A DNA stretch of 64,000 nt. It comes from Bryobacteraceae bacterium (GTDB taxonomy: Bacteria; Acidobacteriota; Terriglobia; Bryobacterales; Bryobacteraceae). Each line of letters opens with the position of its first letter. The stretch's first letter is position 1. A model generated the notes under the pieces. It made no database searches and was not told the DNA's origin. It saw nothing but the letters and a program-made list of their open reading frames with translations. Made by a program: the position numbers and the translations under genes. Positions 17,044 through 22,826 of the stretch are shown here, in pieces. The stretch is from positions 2,488,001-2,552,000 of the forward strand of contig BPGD01000001.1 in NCBI GenBank assembly GCA_026002855.1. Reading direction: 5' to 3'.

Positions 17044-18252
17044 CTACTCGAGCTCCGGTCCCACGCGAAGCTTCCGGCCCAGCCGCACCCAGCGCGAGGC
17101 GCGCACCATGGCGAGGGCCTGTTCCAGTTGCTGGACGCGCGCATCCAGCCGTTGCGCCCACTGGGTGCGGTCCACCACGCGCTTTTCGGCGTCATCGAGG
17201 AGCCGGACGCACTCGGCCAGCTCCTCGAGTTTCGCGCGGTGCTGCGCGGCCAGCGTCTCCAGGGTCGAGTTGAGTTCGCGGATCTGCGCTTCGTAGGCTT
17301 CCACGGCGGCCTCGGCCGTGCGCCGCTGGGTTTCGAGCTCCCGTTCGAGCCGGCCGATTTCCGCCAGGGCCTTTTCGGCCTGCGCCTTCATTTCCGCCAG
17401 CGTCTTTTCATGCTCTGCGTGGAGCGTGGCGTGCGCCTGCTTCAGTTCCTCAAGCCACCGGTCTTTCTGTCCCAGCTCGGCCTCGAGCTTGCGGATGTGC
17501 TCTTCGCGCTCGCGCAGCACGTTGCCCGTCGAGGGCAGGTAGACGTACAGCGGAGCGCCGGTCTGCGGCTCGGCGGCGCAGACGGCGAGGAAGAAGTGAC
17601 TCGAGGCCGGATCAGGCGGCGCATGGTCCGGCGCCAGCTCCGCGGCCGCGGCCGCGCTGGCGACGACAGGCAAAAACGTAATCGCCCCGGAATGGTTTTG
17701 CAGATAGATCGCCGTGGAAGGGAAAAATTCGCCGAGCGCGGCGCGGAACTCCTCGTAGTCGAACTCGTGAACGTGATACGGATTGGGCCCGGACTGTGCG
17801 CGGCTTTCGGCGTAATAGAGCCGGTTCGGCGTGGACACGATAAACTGCCCGCCGGGGGCGAGCAGGCGCCGGGCTTCGGACAGCAGCGCCCGCCAGTCCT
17901 CCAGATGCTCGATCACCTCGAAGGCGACCACCAGGTCGAACGAGCCGCTGCGGAAAGGGACCTGCTCGGCGCGCGCCACAAGGAACGCCAGGTTTGGCAG
18001 CGGATACAGACGGGCGGCCTCTTCCACCGCTTCGCGGCTGATGTCGACGGCCGCCACAAAGGCGGCCTGTGCGGCCAGCGTGGCGCTTCCATATCCGGTG
18101 CCGCATCCGGCATCGAGCACGCGCTTGCGCCGCGCCAGCCGGCGCGCAAACGCATATCGCGCCATGTGCTCGTGGAACAGGTCCGGCTCCACCTGTCCCG
18201 GGACGATGCGTTCCCCGGTGAATTCGATTCGCGGCGGAAGGGGCTCAGGCAC
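17044..18252 (-). CDS. SAM methyltransferase with C-terminal coiled coil (glycan chain modification)
   Basis: 402 aa, starting GTG at 18252. Residues ~45-150 are a Methyltransf_11 domain (RVLDAGCGTGYGSATLA, AVDISREAVEEA, SFDLVVAFEVIEHLEDW). Residues ~225-385 form a long heptad-rich coiled coil. The layout recalls chain-terminating O-antigen modifiers such as WbdD, where a coiled coil measures chain length, but no kinase domain is present here. It overlaps the wzt-like gene by 8 bp. Capping or methylating a polysaccharide before ABC export is an inference from context. Confidence 0.8.
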   Translation of the reverse strand: MPEPLPPRIEFTGERIVPGQVEPDLFHEHMARYAFARRLARRKRVLDAGCGTGYGSATLAAQAAFVAAVDISREAVEEAARLYPLPNLAFLVARAEQVPFRSGSFDLVVAFEVIEHLEDWRALLSEARRLLAPGGQFIVSTPNRLYYAESRAQSGPNPYHVHEFDYEEFRAALGEFFPSTAIYLQNHSGAITFLPVVASAAAAAELAPDHAPPDPASSHFFLAVCAAEPQTGAPLYVYLPSTGNVLREREEHIRKLEAELGQKDRWLEELKQAHATLHAEHEKTLAEMKAQAEKALAEIGRLERELETQRRTAEAAVEAYEAQIRELNSTLETLAAQHRAKLEELAECVRLLDDAEKRVVDRTQWAQRLDARVQQLEQALAMVRASRWVRLGRKLRVGPELE

Positions 18253-19552
18253 GGGGCGCCTCCTCGGGGGCGGGCCTCACGAGCCGGCCGTTGACTTCCA
18301 CTTTGCAGGGCAGGTGCATGTAGCCGTAGACGGGCCCTTCGGCGTGGCCCATCTGGAGCGTGACCGCGTTGTCGATCCAGTCGCACATGCGATAGCTGAC
18401 GAGGTCGCCGTCGGCGATGGCCGGCGAGAAGGAGAACGAGGCCGGATACAGTACCGGCAGTTGCACGTGGAAGTCGACGGTGTAGATGTCGCCCGGGATC
18501 ATCGGCGGCAGCGGATGACCTTCGCGCGTGGTGTTGGTTCCGGCGAAGTCGATGCCGAGATGGTTGCGGAACATGAAACCGACGTTGGGTTGCGCCAGGT
18601 GGTCGCGCGCCTTCACCGAGATGCGCACGACGATGGTCTCGCCGGGCTGGAGCAGGGCCAGGCGGCGCCCGTATTCGTCCAGGATGGCGATGCCCAGCAC
18701 TTCGGCGCGGCCGTCGCCGTAACGGTGGTCGATGTTGGGAATTTCGGTGACGATCTCCGGCGCATGGACGGCCTGGTCGCGCATTGGCGCCTGCCGCTGA
18801 TGCAGGCGGAGATAGGCGGTGTCTTTTTCGGCCATCGCCGCCAGGTACCGGGCGACGACGAGGTCGGTGTCGCCAAGGGCGCGGATCCGCCCGCCGTCCA
18901 GCCACATCGTGCGGTCGCCCAGCGCCTTGACGTCGCCGACGGCGTGCGAGACGAACAGGATGGTAATGCCGCGGCTGCGCAGCTCGTGCACCTTGCGCAT
19001 GCAGCGCTGGCGGAAATAGATGTCGCCGACCGCGAGCGCCTCGTCCACGATCAGGATCTCGGGCTCGGTGTGGATGGCCACGGCGAAGGCCAGCCTGACG
19101 AGCATGCCGCTTGAGTAGGTCTTCACCGGCTGGTCAATGAAGCTGCCGATCTCAGCGAACGCCTCGATTTCGGGAAACATCCGGTCGATCTCGGCGGTGG
19201 AGAAGCCGAGGATCGCCGCATTCAGATACACGTTGTCGCGCCCGGTAAACTCCGGATTGAAACCGGACCCGAGCTCGAGCAGCGCCGAGACGCGCCCGCG
19301 CACGTCGACTTTCCCTTCCGTCGGCGCGAGGATGCCGGCGACGATCTGTAGCAGCGTGCTCTTGCCGGAGCCGTTCTCGCCGACGATGCAGAAGGTTTCG
19401 CCGCGCTCGACCTCGAAGGTGATGTCCTTGAGCGCCCAGAAGTCCTCGTGGTAGCGGCGGCGGTTGAAGGTGAGGAGCTCCTTCAGACGGTCGCGGGGCG
19501 AGGCATAGATCGGGTAGCTCTTGGAGACGCCCTGGAACGAGATGAGGCTCAC
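18245..19552 (-). CDS. wzt: Wzt/TagH-type polysaccharide ABC transporter ATPase
   Basis: 435 aa from the GTG at 19552; the extra 61 codons upstream have no family similarity. The ATPase domain covers ~1-245: Walker A GENGSGKST, signature YSSGMLVRLAFA, Walker B ILIVDEALAVGD, switch His in LFVSHAVGDV. The C-terminal ~170 residues are a beta-sandwich like the Wzt carbohydrate-binding domain (VGFMFRNHLGIDFAGTN). It would energise export of a modified polysaccharide across the inner membrane. The expected permease (Wzm) is not upstream or elsewhere in the window. Confidence 0.9.
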   Translation of the reverse strand: MSLISFQGVSKSYPIYASPRDRLKELLTFNRRRYHEDFWALKDITFEVERGETFCIVGENGSGKSTLLQIVAGILAPTEGKVDVRGRVSALLELGSGFNPEFTGRDNVYLNAAILGFSTAEIDRMFPEIEAFAEIGSFIDQPVKTYSSGMLVRLAFAVAIHTEPEILIVDEALAVGDIYFRQRCMRKVHELRSRGITILFVSHAVGDVKALGDRTMWLDGGRIRALGDTDLVVARYLAAMAEKDTAYLRLHQRQAPMRDQAVHAPEIVTEIPNIDHRYGDGRAEVLGIAILDEYGRRLALLQPGETIVVRISVKARDHLAQPNVGFMFRNHLGIDFAGTNTTREGHPLPPMIPGDIYTVDFHVQLPVLYPASFSFSPAIADGDLVSYRMCDWIDNAVTLQMGHAEGPVYGYMHLPCKVEVNGRLVRPAPEEAPRA

Positions 19553-20091
19553 TGCGATGTGAAAGGCTGCCCGCCCGGCGGGGCGCGCCCATTTCTTGAC
19601 TGTAACGCAATCGGCCGCCCCCCGGGCGTCTCTGCCGGGCGCGCCCGGCGGGGGGCGCGGCTGCCGGCGGCCGCAGACAAACGAAGGGCGGCCGCCAGCT
19701 CCTTTCCCGCAGGCTCCCGGAATCGATCCAGTCACCCACTCTGCCGTGCGCGTTGAACCTCGTTATGGAGCGGTGCAAGTCCCGCGCGCCTGGGCTCCCA
19801 ATCCGGAGAGCCGCAATAACGCAGGAGGCGCACGCACGGGCGGGTCAGCTAGCTGGTAGCCGCCCTGTCTTGTGGTCTACTTCGATGGGTTGACCTCCTC
19901 GGTTAGCCCAGTCGAACGACCAGGCAAATCCCGGCGTTGGCCGCCTTGCGGCGGTTCCTGCCGAGAGAGTCCGGCCCCCATGCGGGAGCCATTCTCTGCC
20001 TACAATATGCATCCGCTTTTCAACGGAGTCAAGAGTCCTTTTCTTCGCCCGGCCGGCGGCGGTCCCGACCCGCCGCCCGTCCGGACGCGCG
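19553..20091. other. Long non-coding stretch upstream of wzt and tRNA-Met
   Basis: No gene is supported in these ~540 bases. It must hold the promoter of the glycan cluster on the minus strand, but no convincing -10/-35 was found. It contains a GTGCG followed ~25 nt later by GGTGCAAGTCC (19746-19782), faintly like the 5' end of some group II introns; no domain V was found. Confidence 0.4.
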
Positions 20092-20121
20092 TTGACAGGG
20101 CCTGCCGCGCCCCGATAGCCT
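20092..20121 (+). promoter_or_regulatory. Promoter for tRNA-Met
   Basis: Perfect -35 TTGACA at 20092-20097 and a -10 of GATAGC or TAGCCT (16- or 18-bp spacer), with the predicted start about 8-15 nt before the tRNA. The position fits a tRNA promoter. Confidence 0.6.
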
Positions 20122-20135
20122 AGGAAATGTAGGAT

Positions 20136-20211
20136 GCCGGCGTAGCTCAGCGGTTAGAGCGACGGTCTCATAATCCGTAGGTCGTAGGTTCGAATCCTAC
20201 CGCCGGCACCA
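20136..20211 (+). tRNA. tRNA-Met (CAT)
   Basis: 76 nt with encoded CCA. Acceptor GCCGGCG pairs with CGCCGGC; D-arm GCTC...GAGC; anticodon loop CTCATAA; T-arm GTAGG-TTCGAAT-CCTAC. G1-C72 pairing rules against initiator tRNA. CAT could also be the lysidine-modified tRNA-Ile2, but the overall sequence is more like elongator Met. Confidence 0.85.
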
Positions 20212-20330
20212 CTCCCGGGCCTTTCAGAGACTTCCCTTCGACAACGCAGCATTGCCGTGGCCGTGCGTCCCATGTGGGCTCAAGGGTCCTGCTTGCGTGC
20301 GGTGGGGCGAGAAAAGTGTCCGGGAAGGGG

Positions 20331-20375
20331 TGGTGGACCTGGAGGGATTCGAACCCTCGACCTCTTCCATGCCAT
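20331..20375 (-). repeat. Distal att-like repeat: 3' half of tRNA-Ala(GGC)
   Basis: Identical over 45 bases to 22032-22076, covering the anticodon loop, 3' anticodon arm, variable loop, T-arm, 3' acceptor strand and CCA. The bases on either side differ between the copies. The 5' half of a tRNA is missing here, so it cannot make a tRNA. Confidence 0.9.
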
Positions 20376-20438
20376 CGTTGTAGAATCAACCACTTGAAAG
20401 CATCGACGCCAGAAACCGAAGACTTAGCGGCGCTTGAT

Positions 20439-20487
20439 TTGGACGCCCATTGGACGCCACGGGGGAGAATTTCGCGGTTTGGACTCC
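20439..20487 (+). repeat. Short iterons near the distal att
   Basis: TTGGACGCC occurs at 20439-20447 and 20450-20458 (11-bp period), with a variant TTGGACTCC at 20479-20487. Close to an att site such iterons may be recombinase arm sites; that is inference. Confidence 0.5.
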
Positions 20488-20704
20488 AGACGGACCCCAC
20501 GAACGGCCCTGGTCGGGCGCTCCATCGCATCCCATATGCATCGAGCACGCCCGCGGTTGTCCGCGCCTTTTTACGTTTCTCTCGCGGAGAGAAATGAAGT
20601 TTATCCATCGATGCAACTCGCGCCCGGTGTCCGTGAATCGTCCCTGATGCCGCGCCGGACACCGCCGCCCGAGGCGTTCTACCGGCTGGGCTCGGCGTGC
20701 ACCC

Positions 20705-21097
20705 TCACCAGTTCGCGGCCTGGCGCAATTGAGGGATCTTGTCAAAGTGCCGGTCTCGCGTGATCAACGCGAGGTCGTGCTCGAGGCACAGCGCCGCGAT
20801 CCAGAGGTCGTTATCCGGTATTGGCGTCCCAGCGCGCTTCAACTGCACAAACAGCCGCGCATACTGTTCCGTCGTTTCCCGGCCCGCGTAGAGCACCGTC
20901 ACGGTTTCGCGGGCGAGAAAGCTGGCCAGCAACTTCTCGTTTGCAGCCGACCGTTTCCCCCCGAGAAATCCCGCTTTCATCTCGCCGAGCACGACAAACG
21001 GAATGCCCACCTGGTCGCATCCGCCGAGGAACTCACCCAGCTCCGCATCCCCGCGGAACAGATCCGTCAGCCGGTTGGTGTCAAGGGCGATTCTCAT
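20705..21097 (-). CDS. vapC: VapC-type PIN-domain toxin (ribonuclease)
   Basis: 130 aa from the ATG at 21097, which overlaps the vapB stop (ATGA). The PIN acidic residues are in place: D6 (IALDTNRL), E39 (VVLGEMKAG), D95/D97 (IPDNDLWIAA) and D115 (LITRDRHF). VapC toxins cleave tRNA or rRNA when not bound by antitoxin. The gene lies inside the tRNA-Ala-bounded element, where it could stabilise the element against loss. A longer reading into vapB is unnecessary. Confidence 0.9.
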   Translation of the reverse strand: MRIALDTNRLTDLFRGDAELGEFLGGCDQVGIPFVVLGEMKAGFLGGKRSAANEKLLASFLARETVTVLYAGRETTEQYARLFVQLKRAGTPIPDNDLWIAALCLEHDLALITRDRHFDKIPQLRQAANW

Positions 21098-21384
21098 TTC
21101 CGCAACCCGGTCTTGCGCGCGCCGTCCCGCCATTTTTCAGGATCGATCTGACGCTGCGCTGCGAGGATCTCGTCGAAGGCCGGGTCCGGCGTCCATTTTC
21201 CGACCAGATCGGAGAAATCGGCCCTGATTGGCCGGCCGATGACCGCGCGCGTGAGTTCATCGATCACCACACGATTGAGGCTTTGTTGCCGCTGCCGCGC
21301 TTTCCGGCGCAAGGCAGCATCCACCTCTGGCGGGACGCCGCGAATGGTGTAATGGCGCGTCCGGGACCGTGGCTGCTTTGTCAT
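21094..21384 (-). CDS. vapB: Antitoxin of the vapBC pair (ribbon-helix-helix type)
   Basis: 96 aa. The N-terminal half reads as an RHH DNA-binding domain of the Arc/FitA-like kind (YTIRGVPPEVDAALRRKARQ, then SLNRVVIDELTRAV); the C-terminal half (DFSDLVGKWTPDPAFDEILA) is the expected toxin-binding tail. It neutralises VapC and normally represses its own promoter; palindromic sequence directly upstream of the start is consistent with that. The order antitoxin-toxin with a 4-bp overlap is standard. Confidence 0.88.
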   Translation of the reverse strand: MTKQPRSRTRHYTIRGVPPEVDAALRRKARQRQQSLNRVVIDELTRAVIGRPIRADFSDLVGKWTPDPAFDEILAAQRQIDPEKWRDGARKTGLRK

Positions 21385-21390
21385 GCCATC

Positions 21391-21405
21391 ATGATATCAA
21401 ATCAT
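21391..21405 (-). promoter_or_regulatory. Candidate vapBC operator/promoter
   Basis: The inverted repeat ATGAT-N5-ATCAT contains the palindrome TGATATCA (21392-21399), and on the minus strand the overlapping hexamer TATCAT resembles a -10. It ends 6 bp before the vapB ATG, so transcription could be nearly leaderless and autorepressed. Confidence 0.4.
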
Positions 21406-22031
21406 GCATGCATAAAGGACCCGCTGTCGCGCCGTTGCCGCCGGCGCAGCTCGTCGAGCGTGAATCGCGGCGGGTTCCAGGTCTTGAGAACCCCCGAGAA
21501 GCACCCGCGGCAGCGCGGGCCCAGAGTCCGACCGGGCATGGCCCATTTTCCCTGACGTCCACTTGAGATCTGGCCTCTCGTGTTCTTTCCGCCGGATGCC
21601 TTTGCGCAACAGATGGTTCTCGGTGGCAGGTTCGGCCATCACTCTGTTCTCGCACAGGCTCCCGCCCGTCGGGGAGACCCCCTTCCGGATGTTGAGCCCT
21701 GCTTCGCCAGGCGCCAGGATGGACTCGCGCCGCCCGGAGAGCGTCGCCGCCCTGGCTTTGTGCTGGCGGCGTGTGAGTTCGAGATCGGCGCCTCGAAGAC
21801 GCTCCCGAACGGCGCTCCTGTTGCGCTGAGATGAGCGGCGACTCCTGCGGCCGGGACCGGTTTCCAGGGAACGTGGAGCGCGCCCTCCGGTTCTTCAAGC
21901 GGGTCTGAAATCCGAAGGTTTCCTGCTGGACATCCTGATTGTCCGCATCGTAGTCAGTGCCCGGGGAAATCGTGGCGCGAGGGAACGGATGGGTGATTGC
22001 GAACCGCGTGTCGGCGAATCTTTGAAAGGTT
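21406..22031. other. Unassigned part of the tRNA-Ala element
   Basis: About 630 bases with several short overlapping open frames on both strands and no recognisable protein. One minus frame is open from about 21894 to 21397 but has no strong start, no domain I know and Arg-rich composition. It may be decayed coding DNA of the element, such as a lost recombinase. Confidence 0.4.
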
Positions 22032-22107
22032 TGGTGGACCTGGAGGGATTCGAACCCTCGACCTCTTCCATGCCATGGAAGCGCGCTCCCAACTGCGCCA
22101 CAGGCCC
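22032..22107 (-). tRNA. tRNA-Ala (GGC)
   Basis: 76 nt including encoded CCA. Acceptor GGGCCTG/CAGGTCC with one G-T pair; D-arm GCGC...GCGC; anticodon stem CTTCC/GGAAG around loop ATGGCAT (anticodon GGC); T-arm GAGGG-TTCGAAT-CCCTC. The 45 bases from the anticodon loop to CCA are repeated at 20331-20375, marking this gene as the integration target that was restored on insertion. Confidence 0.95.
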
Positions 22108-22170
22108 ACGGGTCTCTTTCAATATAGCATGCGGGCGCGCCGGGGCGGCGCTCGGGTAGCATGAAAGGCG

Positions 22171-22797
22171 ATGATGACGCGCGAACAGGCCTGGCAGATT
22201 GTCTGCGAATTCATCCAGAACGAGGCGCTGCGGCGGCACTGCCTGGCCGTCGAGGCCTGTGTTTCGGCTTATGCCCGCAAGTTTGCCGAGGAAGGACACG
22301 ACGTGGACGCCGAGCTGTGGGCGGTGACGGCACTGCTGCACGACTTCGACTGGGAGATCCACCCGCAGGCGCCCGACCATCCGGTGAAGGGCGAGCTGAT
22401 CCTGCGGGAGCGGGGCGTGCCCGATGTGATCCGGCGCGCGATTCTATCGCATGCCTCGTATACGGGCGTGCCGCGCGAGTCGCTGCTTGAAAAGACGCTG
22501 TTCGCCTGCGACGAGCTGGCCGGGTTCCTGACGGCGGTGAGCTATGTGAAGCCGACGCGTTCGATCCACGAGGTGGACGTGCGCAGCGTGCGCAAGAAGC
22601 TCAAGGACAAGGCATTCGCGCGCGCGGTGAACCGCGACGAGATCATGCAGGGCGCGGCCGAGCTGGGCGTGGATCTCGACGCCCACATCGACTTCTGCAT
22701 CCGCGCGATGCAGGCGCGCGCCGCCGAGCTGGGCCTTGAGGGATCCTGGGGAGCGCAGGCCGCGGCGGCCGACCCGGCGGCGCAGCCGGAGAGCTGA
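22171..22797 (+). CDS. HD-domain hydrolase
   Basis: 208 aa. Metal-binding histidines and the HD pair are visible: RRHCLAVEACVSAYA, then TALLHDFDWEIHP, then a further His in ILSHASYTGVP and DELAGF. This is the HDIG-like group of small cytoplasmic phosphohydrolases often acting on nucleotides; the substrate is unknown. The C-terminal ~20 residues are Ala-rich and probably disordered. The start uses the first of two ATGs after AAAGGCG. It follows tRNA-Ala and is convergent with glnE. Confidence 0.82.
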   Translation: MMTREQAWQIVCEFIQNEALRRHCLAVEACVSAYARKFAEEGHDVDAELWAVTALLHDFDWEIHPQAPDHPVKGELILRERGVPDVIRRAILSHASYTGVPRESLLEKTLFACDELAGFLTAVSYVKPTRSIHEVDVRSVRKKLKDKAFARAVNRDEIMQGAAELGVDLDAHIDFCIRAMQARAAELGLEGSWGAQAAAADPAAQPES

Positions 22798-22826
22798 GGG
22801 GACGAGCGCACGGCCCGGAGGCCGAG

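Larger units (their letters stand above)
20331..22076. mobile_element. Minimal tRNA-Ala-integrated element carrying vapBC
   Basis: Bounded by a perfect 45-bp direct repeat. One copy is the 3' part of the intact tRNA-Ala(GGC) gene (22032-22076); the other (20331-20375) is a displaced half-tRNA. The element unit is 1701 bp. It carries vapB-vapC, three short iterons beside the distal repeat, and ~630 bp without a supported gene. No integrase is visible, so it is a relic, or a satellite mobilised by an integrase encoded elsewhere. The repeat starts exactly at the first base of the anticodon loop, the crossover place used by one class of tRNA-targeting tyrosine recombinases. Confidence 0.75.

Noticed and set aside
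15313-18294. 993-codon plus-strand frame opposite the glycan cluster
   Set aside because: Lies antisense to three genes with full domain matches; composition is that of a shadow.
19448-19859. Short plus-strand frames upstream of wzt
   Set aside because: They start inside wzt on the other strand and carry no family signal.
20168-20662. Open frames on both strands over the half-tRNA repeat, giving strings like WRDSNPRP and VGFEPTTYGL
   Set aside because: These strings are translations of tRNA T-arm/acceptor sequence and are a well-known annotation artefact; no start or domain supports a gene.
21389-22162. Long minus-strand frame crossing tRNA-Ala
   Set aside because: It reads through the tRNA gene, is Arg/Ser-rich and low in recognisable structure.
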